A stretch of DNA of 64,000 nucleotides from Crocodylus rhombifer (Eukaryota > Chordata > Crocodylia > Crocodylidae), in NCBI GenBank assembly GCA_038503035.1, contig JAVSML010024260.1:260089-324088 (forward strand). Reading direction: 5' to 3'. Under the pieces are notes generated by a model, which did no database searches, had not been told where the DNA came from, and was given only the letters and a program-made list of their open reading frames with translations. A program made the translations under genes and the position numbers. This document shows, in pieces, positions 54,180 to 64,000 of the stretch. The stretch's first letter is position 1, and every line of letters starts with the position of its first letter.

Positions 54180-56077
54180 AGGCATCCTTTTTTTAAGGTT
54201 ACACTGTTTTTCATTTGCATTGCTAATTAATTCCCAGCCGTTTTCTCCCCACGTATTTGTCACTTAAATTGCAGGCTGTGCATAGCAAAAATCCTTTTAG
54301 AGCATTGCCATGAAGTTGTACTAGAGGCAAGTAGTAAGAGCAATTAAACTTCATCCTGCTGATCTTGAAAATACAGAAAATATGATCAGACGATGACCTG
54401 ATGAAGAGACGAGACGAAATATTTCTAGACCTATTCCTATAGCAACTGTCTTCTTTCTTTCTCTTTCCCTCCTCCTTCTCTGTTTTTTAACCCCTGTATT
54501 GATTTGTGATTTGATGTGGATTTTTGAACTGTCATAACTGGGAATACACATGATTTCCATTTGCTCTCCCCTCCATTTATGTGTGATATTTATCAAAGCC
54601 TTCACTCAACACAGACTTTAAGCACATGCTTTCATCATGTGAGTGGCTCCACTGAAATCAGTCGACTAGTTGCACACTCAATTAAATTTCATTGAGACCT
54701 AGTAAAAATTAATATCCTGTTACTTACATGGACATGATCCACTGCCTTCCACCGGAGTTTTACTTGATGGGTCAACAGTACAGAAGCAGGTACATATTCT
54801 GCTCATTTTCCACAAAGCACTGTATTTTAAATGTATGTCATCTGTGTTTACGCCAGACACTGCTTCTGCAGCATCAGTAGATATTTGTTATTGATTTCCC
54901 TGGGAGCCAGACTGAGCCATTGTTGAATTTATGCAAAACTCTCTTTGCATACTGTGGACTAATCAAGCTTTCATTTCACACCCAATTTACCAAGATATCA
55001 ATGGGACTGTTGCTTCAATAAGATCCTCAGGTAGAGGGCTCCATCTTGCTCTAATATTTTTAAATTTCAGTTGTCTAAAGGCCTTTTTTATGTAGTAGAA
55101 ACCTCACCTTGTTTAATTATTTTTAAACACATATATAAACACCATGACGACTATGAAAGGTAATTAGACCATATCATGGATAAGGTTTTTGCCAATGTTC
55201 AGTATTTATACAAGCATAAGCAGAGTGTCTTAAATTAGTCAGTAGAACTTACTGCTATTTTTTATCCTATTAATGCAGACCGACACATTGATTTTTCTTC
55301 AAATATTATAATAAATGAAAATCTTGATTTAAACTAGTGGATACCTCAGAAAATGCTTTATTTTATGTGGCTTCCACAAACTTTCACAAGCTTTCCTGAT
55401 ATAAACATATTTATTGAATTGGGTCTGAAGACATTTCATGGCAAGTGTTAACACAGAGGAAAAACTTCAGGCTTAAGGTTACATGTTTTGGACCTGATAC
55501 TACGACGGGTGTAGTACGAGAACTTGAATAGGCTAGAATACTGCTGAGCGCTTAAATGCCCAAGTTGGTTGTGTTTTGTAAAGAAGAGTGTCACCCCACT
55601 GAGCACTTCCGTGTAGATAAAAATTAAAGGAAGATATGAGATTTCTGTTTCCTGTATATACATGACAGGCATCATGCCACTGTTTAACCTAGCATAGGAG
55701 ATTCTTGCTGCTGGTGGAGGTGGCCAACCCTTATGCACACAGCTCATAGCCAGCCAGATATGAGTGTTAAACCGACTGGTTCCTCTGAATAACCGCATCA
55801 CTCACTAGTGGGACACTTTTGTTTCATCTACCTATTTCTGTGGCTTTAGAGATGAACTGGATCCTCTTGAGAGGAAGATCAGGAGCTGTGAAGGAGATGC
55901 ATAGTATCAGCTATTCCAGGTTCTGTCAAAAATGTAGTTTCACAAAGCACACTTCTGAAGTGCCCAAGGGAGCTACATTTATTGTTGTTAGTGGTTCCAA
56001 GACTATGCAGTACAGTTTACCAAGCAGAGAGGAGACACTAGGTAGAGTCCACCCTCTGTACAGGAGTACCGTATTTA
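54180..56077. other. Unique AT-rich sequence upstream of STK32C
   Basis: No exon recognised. A phrase near 54620-54690 (AAGCACATGCTTTCATCATG, then CACTGAAATCAGT) looks like an ancient amniote repeat relic. Confidence 0.45.
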
Positions 56078-56935
56078 CCCAAATCCAAGACAGCTCCGAA
56101 TTTAAGGCAATCTCCAATAATTAGATTCTACACATGGAAAAGTTATAAATTGATTAATCATTTTCCATGTATAGAATCTAATTGTTGGAGGCTTGTCTTA
56201 AATACATTCTCCCCTACTGTTGCAGTGGAGAAAGCAGTGGCCAGGGAACAGGTGGTAGGTGTAGGTGATAGGGTAAACAGTGGGGAGGGGCAGACAGTAG
56301 GGGAGATGGAAAAAGGGGAGGCAGGTGGTGGGGAAGTGGTAGGGGAAGTTGTGTGGGGCAGGTAATCAGGGAGTCAAGCAGCCTGACCTTTACCATCTGT
56401 CTCTCCCCTCCACCATACACACACACACACACACACCCCTGTTGCCTGCCCTCCCATGCCTGTCCCCTGGTACTCACCCCACCCCCATACCTGCATCCTC
56501 TAGCACCTGCCCTCCCCTTGGTGCCTGCACCACCCTGCTGCCTGCTCCCCCATCACCTCTGCCCCCACATCTGCCCTACCTCACCATTTCTCCCCTACAG
56601 CCTCTGCCTCCCTGTCTGTGCCCCCTTCCCAGGGCCCAACCAGAGCTGCCACTGCCACAACAGTTTTACCAGGCCAGGGCCAGAAAACCATGTGCTCCAC
56701 GCCCCAGGTTACAGCAAGGCTGGAACCCTGCCAGACCTGGAATGTAAGCAGCCAGCAAGAGACTGGTGTAAGGGCAGATAACTCGTGGGGGAGAGATGAG
56801 GGGATTGGGGACAGGGGTGGGGCAGGCAGGATCTGTGGCTCCCGCAGCAGCCACGTGCCCCCTACCCCCCCATGTGATACTCAAATCCAAGATGAGGGAC
56901 TTCCTCCCCTGTGCTAAATGTGGAAAAACCCCTCC
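56078..56935. repeat. Unclassified repeat with strong hairpin
   Basis: Starts near ACCGTATTTACCCAAATCC. An imperfect inverted repeat (56115-56141 and 56161-56187, 25 of 27 paired) extends outward to about 56105-56198. A related TACTCAAATCCAAGATGAG occurs near 56878, in the same orientation. The middle is C-rich with a CA run. It is probably a DNA transposon, class unknown. Confidence 0.4.
56412..56436. repeat. (CA)n microsatellite
   Basis: About 12 CA dinucleotides in a row. Confidence 0.9.
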
Positions 56936-58476
56936 TGAATTACAGTAACTATGATAAATCCAGGGTAACTCCACAATCTTCAGTAATTTTACTAAGCTAA
57001 AGGATTTACACCGTGTAACTGAGAAGAATGTGGTTTCCTAGTCACTGTTCCCAAAAGCCTGCAAACTGTAGCTTTCATTCTGCAAACACATAAGTATGAG
57101 TATTCTTACTGATGCTTTCTTAGACAGTTTTAAGGCAAAGGGCAAGATAAGAAATATGGAGAACAAGAGTCACAAAATCAGGATCCTGAGTTCACTTTTT
57201 GTCCTGTGTAACAACAGATAAGAGAACAGCTGTATCACCTCAATCATCAGTGTATGCATTTTGTTAATTTCTAACTTTTGTTCCTGTTGTTTTTAGGAAA
57301 TAAAATTCAATATTGAGGCAAAAATTATTATTAATAAAATATTATAATTATGTGTCATTACAGAGTTGCTTTCATCTTTACTGAACTTTAGGAACTGCTT
57401 ACACTTATTTTCATAGATGTGACACTTAAGGAACATGATAGCTAAGATACAGTTTTAATTGGTTGTTTATTATATGAAACACAATCTTCATTCCAATCCA
57501 AGAAATTCCTAAGAAATCTCTGTTTTCTGTCTGTCAAGCAGTGTCACCACAACTGCCAAAGATGAGGACACCTCTGTAGCCATTAAGTCATATTCATTTC
57601 CTCCAAAGAGCATGGTTCTGGGATATAACTTCTGCTTTGCTTTCAGTTTCTATGCTGTGTTCTTTCATGCTACTTTTTAAAATATGTGTATAAGTATTAG
57701 TTATTGTGATCCATGCCTTATATAAAGATATGTTTTTATATGAGTCTTTGTCCTGTTTTTATTTGGTTGAAGGCTAAAAGTTGTAAATGGATTAGAAACG
57801 GTGGGTTGTAAATTTTAGAAGCATTTGGTCAAAAGTCAAACAACTAGCAAGAATAATTCTCAAAGAACAGAACACGCTCTCTTTCTACCAGACACCATTT
57901 TTTGTTCAGTATTGGAGTAGCTTTGTCTTGAAATTAATCACGTGTCTATGTTCTCAAGTCTTGCTTTCACTTCTTTTCTCCTTCTATTATGTGCTGTGGA
58001 AAAATATAAAAGATCCCATTTTAAGGTTCAGTCTCTCTCTCTCATTCACTTGCCATTTCACCAGCTCTCACTCTTTGCTGCCTTTTAGAAAATCAAAACA
58101 TAGAGTTCTTTTGAATTCAATTCATGCTGCCACCCTCTTTTCATACCTCAGTGACCTTCACATATCTCTTGAAAACATGTTCAAAACAAAACTGTTATCA
58201 TACTCTGAAAACTACTTTTTTATTTCACCAGCTCTGTTGATTCTTTTGCCTGGAAAAAATAACTCCCTGATGCAGATCCAAGATGGACTTAGACACCTAG
58301 AAGAGGACATAGAAAACTTTAGATGCCTTAGATGCCTATGTCCAAAATGCAATCCAAAAGAAACCCCGCTCTTGGTAGCTGCCTAACCTTGGAGATATTT
58401 AAACTCAGTATTTTCCTTCCTGGCTGGAAAGTTTTGCTTCTTTCCTTACCTGATCGACTAGCAGCACCCAATCCCC
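56936..58476. other. Unique AT-rich sequence
   Basis: An open frame of 152 codons (57928-58386) shows no recognisable family and lies in AT-rich DNA. I treat it as chance. Confidence 0.5.
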
Positions 58477-58484
58477 CTAAATGG

Positions 58485-59061
58485 TAGGGTTGTGCAAAGC
58501 TTCAGTCCCTGACTTGATTTGGTGGAGATTTGGCCCGCTTTGGTGGCTGAAATTCCAAATCTGAATCAAATCAGAGGATTTTTTAATCCTCTGATTTGAA
58601 TCGCCCCCCCCCCCCAGTCCCCCCCAGCTTGGCAACTGATGTCTCCTAGATCTGGGGGGGGCACCCAGGGTCCCCCCGTGGCTGATCACTGAGCCTGGGG
58701 GGCACAGGGAGGCCCCCATGCACTTCTGGAAGTGGACCTGGAAGTGGACTGGAAGTGCTTCTGGTCCAATTCTGGGTTCACTGCCAAGCTTGTGGGTCCC
58801 CCCCACACACACCTGCGTGGGACTCTCCACCCACCCTAGTGTCGCAGTGTTCATGAGCCACACTGATACTTCAAGTTATGTAAAAAAAACATTTAAAGCT
58901 TCGTCTATGGCCAAATCGCTGATTCTCCGAATAGGCATCGAATCTTCAGATTCGGATTTGGCCAAATCTAATCAGAGACAGTGATCTGAGTCAATTAATC
59001 CAATCACTGTCCCTGATTTGGGCCAAATCCAAATCAATAGGGCCCACTTTGCACACCCCTA
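58485..59061. mobile_element. 577-bp hAT-like element with exact 8-bp duplication
   Basis: Left end TAGGGTTGTGCAAAGCTTC and inverted right end TAGGGGTGTGCAAAGTGGG. It is flanked by identical CTAAATGG octamers (58477-58484, 59062-59069). Inside are a perfect 15-bp hairpin (58566-58580 with 58585-58599), a C-run (58603-58615), and TTTGGCCAAATC-type repeats. It is non-autonomous. Confidence 0.9.
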
Positions 59062-59120
59062 CTAAATGGCCCAATCCATGGAGGGGAGCGGGGAGGAGGG
59101 AGGTGGTGCCATGAGCATAT

Positions 59121-60755
59121 TTCACAGATTTCATAGACATTCAGGCTGGAAGGGACCTTGGAAGATCATTGAGTCCAGCCCCCTCCCCAGGGGCAGGAAG
59201 TCAGCTGGGATCATAGGATCCCAGCAAGATAAGCATCCAAATTTCTCTTAAAGATGTTCAATGTAGGTGCTTGAACCACCTTCAATGGCAGGCTGTTTCA
59301 GACCTTGGGGGCTTGGACAGCAAAGAAATTCTTCCTTATGTCCAACCTGAAACTGTCTCACAGTAGTTTATAACCATTCAAATTCATTATCCCTCGGGGT
59401 GCTCTGGTGAGCAGACATTCCCCCAGATACTGGTGGTCACCCCAATAAACTTATAGGTGGCCATCAGATCACCCCTGAGCCTGCGCTTTTTCAGGCTAAA
59501 GAACCCCATAGCTCTCAGCCTGTCATCGTAAGGTCTGTTTTCCTGACCTCTGATCATGCGCGTGGCTCTTGTCTGGACTCTCTTATGTTTCTCCACATCC
59601 TTTTTGAATTGTGGGGCCCAAAACTGGATGCAGTACTCCAGCTGCAGCCTCACCAAGGCCGAGTACAAGGGGAGAATGACATCCCGGGATTTGCTTGAGA
59701 AGCATCTATGGATGCAAGCCAGCGTTTTGCTCGCTTTACTAGCCGCAGCATCACATTGCAGGCTCATGTTCATCTTGTGGTCAATGATGACCCCCAAGTC
59801 TCTTTCTTCCGTAGTGCTAGCCAGCATAGCACTGCCGAGCCTATAAGGATGATGCAGGTTTTTCCCCTCAAGGTGGAGAACCTTGCATTTTTTGGTGTTA
59901 AACACCATCAGGTTCTCATCTGCCCATTTGCTGAGCCTGTCCAGGTCAGCCTGGATCACCCTCCTGTCTTCAGATGTGGATGCTTTGCCCGAGTTTGGTG
60001 TCATTGGCGAACTTGGCCAGTCCGCTTCTGACTCCAATGTCCACATCATTAATGAAGATGTTGAATAATATGGGTCCAAGGACAGAGCCTTGGGGGACCC
60101 CACTGGTCACAGGGTACCATGATGATTGACTTCTGTCAATTACCACCCTCTGGGTCCAACCATGGAGCCAATTTCCCAGCCAGCAGATCGTGGTGGACCC
60201 AAGGCTACAATTGGCCAGTTTCACCAAGAGGTGATCATGGGATACCAGATTGAAGGCTTTTTTGAAGTTAAGATATATGACATCAACTTCTTCTCCCTTG
60301 TCCAGGTGATAGGTCACCTGGTCATAGAAGGAAATGAGATTGGTCAAGCAAGACCTACCCACAACAAACCCGTATTGGCTATCCCTAAGGATGTTGGCGT
60401 CAGCCAGTCTATTAAGGATGGCCTCTTTAAGAAACTTTTCTAAGACCTTGCTCAGGATAGAAGTCAGGCTGATGGTCCTGTAGTTTGCCAGATCCACTTT
60501 CCTCCCTTTCTTGAAGATAGGCACCACATTGGCCTTCTTCGTCTTCGGGGACTATACCAGTGCGCCAGGAGTTCTCAAAGATCCATGCCAGAGGCTGGGC
60601 TATGATGCTCACCAGCTCCTTGAGTACTCTGGGGTATAGATTGTCAGGGCCAGCTGACTTGAAGGTGTCCAACCTCTCAAGGTGTTCCTTCACGAGGTCA
60701 GCACTGATGGAGGGCAGGGGCTCATCCTCACCCGGACCTCCCTGTCCTGTAGCTC
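59121..60755 (-). mobile_element. 5'-truncated CR1 LINE (copy 6), sister of copy 1
   Basis: The minus strand runs from the reverse transcriptase N-terminal region (about 60755) to a tail of TCTATGAAATCT type at 59121-59140. DNA and protein match copy 1 closely, including the 3' UTR, so both come from the same subfamily. Confidence 0.9.
59387..60720 (-). pseudogene. CR1 reverse transcriptase, frameshifted
   Basis: Three overlapping minus-strand frames cover the domain: FKSAGPDNLYPRVLKELV (60427-60693), then YRTISLTSIL, LNFKKAFN and GVPQGSVLGPILFN (59970-60527), then EDRRVIQADLDRLSKWAD onward (59387-60000). Two bases are missing at the PEDW position near 60545, and the frame shifts again right after the catalytic box near 59990. 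The box reads FANDTKL, as in copy 1. The usual LDF(K/R)KAFD is also changed to LNFKKAFN, so a second catalytic Asp is lost. Confidence 0.85.
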
Positions 60756-61090
60756 ATACATTCCAACAAGAATAGGCCTGTCACAAAATACAGGCATAAT
60801 TGCTTTCTTTTTAAAATACAGCTATTTATGGAGGAAGAATTAGTATTAGTGCTGCCACCTATCTTTTTTATACAAGTGTAGAGATAAGAGAATTTGTCCA
60901 GGAAATGGAGGACAGGGTCTGATTTCTGTTCTCAGCATGATGGCTTTCAAACCTATGACTTCCCCCTTGCTGAATATTGCTCTAGGGAGGGCTGTAAGCT
61001 AGGCTGAATGGACATATATTCCACCCTCCTGATAAAATTATCACTGTGCAGTAAAGAATGCAAGATTCAGGTGCCAAAAGGAGAGTTAGC
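60756..61090. other. Unique sequence
   Basis: Nothing recognised. Confidence 0.45.
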
Positions 61091-61094
61091 GAGT

Positions 61095-61420
61095 AGGAAT
61101 ATGTCTCAGTAGCCTAATATCTAGAACACTTATCTGGAAGGGTCAATTCTGAATTTCAGTCCCTGCTGCCAGGATCATATCTGTTATTTTTTTATCCAAT
61201 GGCTATTTACCGTAAAACATATCAAGAGCCCAGGGTTCAAGGACTGGAATCCGAGAACTCCACTCCCAGTGTCTAACCACTAAGCTACAGAATCAAACTT
61301 CTCCTTGGTATAGCCTATAATGTGGCATTTAGGGCACTGTCCTAAGAGGTGGAAGATGTTGGTTTGAACCCCCTCAACCTGAGAGGAAAATATTTCACTT
61401 CATACACAAATACTCTACTT
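61095..61420. mobile_element. Old tRNA-like SINE relics (two)
   Basis: Phrases such as GTGTCTAACCACTAAGCTAC (61270-61289) and GGGCACTGTCCTAAGAGGTG then GGTTTGAACCCC (61331-61372, a B-box-like match) are typical of MIR-type SINE heads. The two are in opposite orientation. Similarity is by eye. Confidence 0.4.
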
Positions 61421-62395
61421 ACTAAACTATTACATAAAAGGCAGGTAGCACTCCTCCACTTTTTTAAAAAGAATAAGCCCTGCTCAATTCTTTACACACA
61501 CACACACGTAGGCACCTACCCTCAGGAATGTGCTTCAGGCTCTAAAGCTCAAAGGGATGGAGAGAGTTGTTTGCAGGAATCTAAGCACCAGAAAATTGTG
61601 AGAGTTTGGACATACACTCTGGATTTCCTATTGGTCAGTTCTTGGCAACCCCTCAATTAGTAGGACATTTTTGGGCTTTTACTTCTGAGGCACCTAGCTT
61701 TTTCTATATGTTGTGTATGGAGTTTGGGAGCTTACCTCTGGGCTTTGAAACTTATGCTTTCAGCCTTACAAAGAAAAACAGCCCTAATAGGAAAAAACTA
61801 CAAGCCTTGAATAAGCATAATTCAAATCTCCGGGGAGCACTAAAACCTAATTAAAGTTATATTATGGGCTTACTCCTGCTCTCAAGGAAATCAGATATAT
61901 GCGTCTAAGCCCTAACATTTTGTCTCTAATTTACAAGCCCAGAAAGATTCCAAGAAAGCGATCAGTCTGTCATGATTCTTATGCCACTATATGTAAGTAT
62001 TTCAGCTACTTTGCTATAGTGAAGTAGAGATTGCTGATATTAGCTATCAGGAGCTAAGTTCTGTACTTTTTTTTTCAGCCAAAGTTCCTTTTACTTCAGT
62101 ACTGAGTTTTACTGAGTCCTAAGTCATTATTTTAACTGAAATTGCATAATCTATGCTTTCAGGATAAGTCACTTTGTCAACTGGCATAAGTGTTTTCAAG
62201 CTATGAATTAGGACCTTGCTCTGAATTTGTTTTGTTTTTCTCTATGTTGGTTTTCATTTTTTACCTTTAATTTTGATTTGAAGGAGAGCATTCTTCACTC
62301 TTATTGCTGAATTAGGACCTCAAAACTTGTGCTAAGGAGAAATGGGGAGTGATGTACCATTTGATGAGTGTGCTGGTGGCTGTAGCCATTAAAGG
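61421..62395. other. Unique AT-rich sequence
   Basis: A short CA run at 61493-61507. No gene. Confidence 0.5.
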
Positions 62396-63130
62396 TCTTG
62401 AGTGCATCCACATGAGTGCACACATGCATCTTGCCCCACCTCAAACCCCTTTGAGGTGGGGCAACAGGCATGTGCAGGAACAAAAAAATGTTCCCCCACT
62501 GCAAACTTGCAGTGCAGGGAGAAAATTAGACCCCTGGGTCTAAAAAAAGCAAAGTATAAAAAAGCAGGGCAGGACACAGTCCCTGACCGTGCCCTGAGGC
62601 AACTGGAGGCTGGGTCCTCCACAGAGATACTATGGCTGCCAGAGTGTCTCTATAGTGGCCCCTCGCCCCAGTGCTGAAACACACGGCTGGCCAGGCCACG
62701 TGTTTCAGCACCAGGGCTCCAGTGTCAGTATGTAAGGGGTCGGGGGGGCTGGAGGAGGGGGGAAGTGACTCTGGGGAGGATCCCCAATGGCCCCACCCAC
62801 TCCTGCAGACCCCCCCAAGCCCCATCAGCCCCCCTGCCAGCCCCCCGAGCCCTGTCAGAGCTGGCCCCTCCCCCTGCCAGCCCCCCCCCCGGGGCCCCCA
62901 ACCCCTGCTGGGGCTGGCCTCATCCCCCCAAGCCCCCCCATCCCTGCCCCCCCATACTTTTTAAAAACAACATAAACCTCAGCACTTACCAGCAGTTGGA
63001 GCTGCTGTCTGGCTAACTGGGGCCCCACCCGCATAGTGCAGGTCAGGCTGATAGCCCCAGCAGCCCCAGCCTGAGCCCACCTGCCCTGCGCTGCCCGGGG
63101 GCCTCTTCCAGGAGGCCCTGGAGCCCCCCC
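62396..63130. repeat. GC-rich MITE-like segment with two hairpins
   Basis: A perfect 15-bp inverted repeat, TTGCCCCACCTCAAA at 62431-62445 with its complement at 62450-62464, sits inside a GTGCATCCACATG-like end. A second hairpin on GTGCTGAAACAC lies at 62669-62711. From 62790 to 62960 the sequence is C-rich with repeated CCCCCTGCCAGCCCCCC units. Confidence 0.5.
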
Positions 63131-63479
63131 ACCCCTGCTACTCAGGTAAGCAGAGGGTTTGTTCCCCCATTTTTTTCCTGTTCTTTTTCTGTTTGCTTGT
63201 TTTTTAAGTGATGGTGCCTGGGGTTGTGGGGGTTGCCTTGGGGGCCTGGGGGTGCAAGTTGGGGGGTGGTGCTGGGTGGGGAAGCCACTAAGGGGTCTGG
63301 GGGAGTGGGGTTGTGGCTGGGTGGGGCAGCCATTGGGGGGGCTGCAGCAGCTGGTGTGGGATGGGGCCAGGTACAGCAGCAATTGCAGGGCTGGACTGGG
63401 ACATGTGGGCCTTGCAGGGAAGGTGGTATCCCCCGCAGGGGCCATTTGGCCCCCACTGGGGGGGATACTCTTTGAGTGG

Positions 63480-63740
63480 GTATGGACCCCCTGTTGGGGG
63501 GCTGTACCCCTTGTGAGAGTGCTGAACCCCCTTTGGGGAGGCTGAACCCCATTTTGGTGGTCCAAACCCCTTTTGGGGGGCTGAACCCTTTGTGTGGTGG
63601 ACAAACCCTCTGTTGGGGGGCTGAACCCTCTGTTGGGAGGCTGAACCCCTTGTGTGGGGGGCTGAACCCTCTGTTGGGGGGCCATAACCCTTGTGTGGGG
63701 GACCAAGCCCTTGTGTGGGGGCCACTGCCCTGTAGGAGGG
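63480..63740. repeat. 20-bp minisatellite, about 13 copies
   Basis: Units of the form TGAACCCTCTGTTGGGGGGC repeat from about 63480 to 63740. Most are 20 bp and one or two are 21. Because 20 is not a multiple of three, every frame cycles through the same repeat, producing long open frames on both strands that are not genes. Confidence 0.85.
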
Positions 63741-64000
63741 CAGCAAAATATGTATTCATGAATTCATGAAACCTGTATTTAAGGTTCAGTTTATTATTAT
63801 GATAAGAGACTTGCTTTAACACTGTAGATACGTCAATAAAACACTGTCCAACTGATCGCTGTTTCTGTTTCACTCTCTCTCTCTCTTTACAGTGGTTTGT
63901 TTTACTTGTGGAGGAACATGGATTTGGGGATATTTTACAGGGTGACTTTGGGATTTTTTTTATCGGGGATTCTTCGGTTTTCCAATAGGGAGCACCAGAA
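63741..64000. other. Unique sequence to window end
   Basis: Short CT run near 63873-63888. No gene recognised. Confidence 0.4.

Noticed and set aside
57928..58386. A 152-codon frame starting with a hydrophobic stretch
   Set aside because: AT-rich chance frame. The signal-like start is unremarkable, and no family or flanking exon is visible.
62855..63873. Minus-strand frames of 283 and 243 codons with PPNRGFS-like repeats
   Set aside because: They are direct products of the 20-bp minisatellite and the C-rich tract, and appear in all frames.
1..64000. CRISPR arrays, bacterial operons, phage or plasmid systems
   Set aside because: The window is vertebrate: intron-bearing gene, CpG island, LINEs, SINEs and MITEs. 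The only regular arrays are minisatellites.

Overview
This is a vertebrate nuclear window that looks reptilian, most likely crocodilian. The evidence is the set of CR1 LINEs (an SGNH-esterase ORF1, tails made of ATCTATGAA-type repeats), many small DNA transposons with GCATCTACAC-type inverted ends, MIR-like SINE relics, CpG depletion everywhere except one island, and an intron-bearing host gene. Species assignment is inference; a turtle is the main alternative.

Only one host gene can be supported. On the minus strand, 53110-53194 is the first coding exon of STK32C (YANK3, a serine/threonine kinase). It ends in a GTGAGT splice donor and lies inside a strong CpG island (about 52835-53800), which should be its promoter. 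The gene runs leftward and I see no second exon, so 1-53109 is best read as part of a very long intron 1. The sequence right of the island is the 5' flank of the gene.

The rest is repeats in unique AT-rich DNA. Five CR1 copies are substantial or end in a clear tail: a nearly full-length one (2551-7446, +) with a duplicated promoter unit and intact ORF1 but broken ORF2; a 5'-truncated one (8159-10890, -); an older one (20492-22105, -); a truncated sister of the first (59121-60755, -); and short 3' ends (16180, 42930). Very old CR1/L3-like pieces sit at 12590 and 48256. The long CR1 landed inside a hAT-like element (2472-7692).

DNA transposons are abundant. One recurring family (here 'family A') has TAGGGACAGAC-type ends and subterminal AAAC(C/T)(A/G)GTTT repeats, with copies at 13860, 17637, 22499, 27035, 42172 and 51233. 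hAT-like elements with exact or near-exact 8-bp duplications sit at 18150, 28319, 30944, 39259 and 58485. Two Tigger/mariner-like elements have TA duplications (31896, 36212), the second nested in another MITE. GC-rich minisatellites lie near 11.6, 39.5 and 63.6 kb. No tRNA, rRNA, CRISPR or bacterial-type operon was seen.
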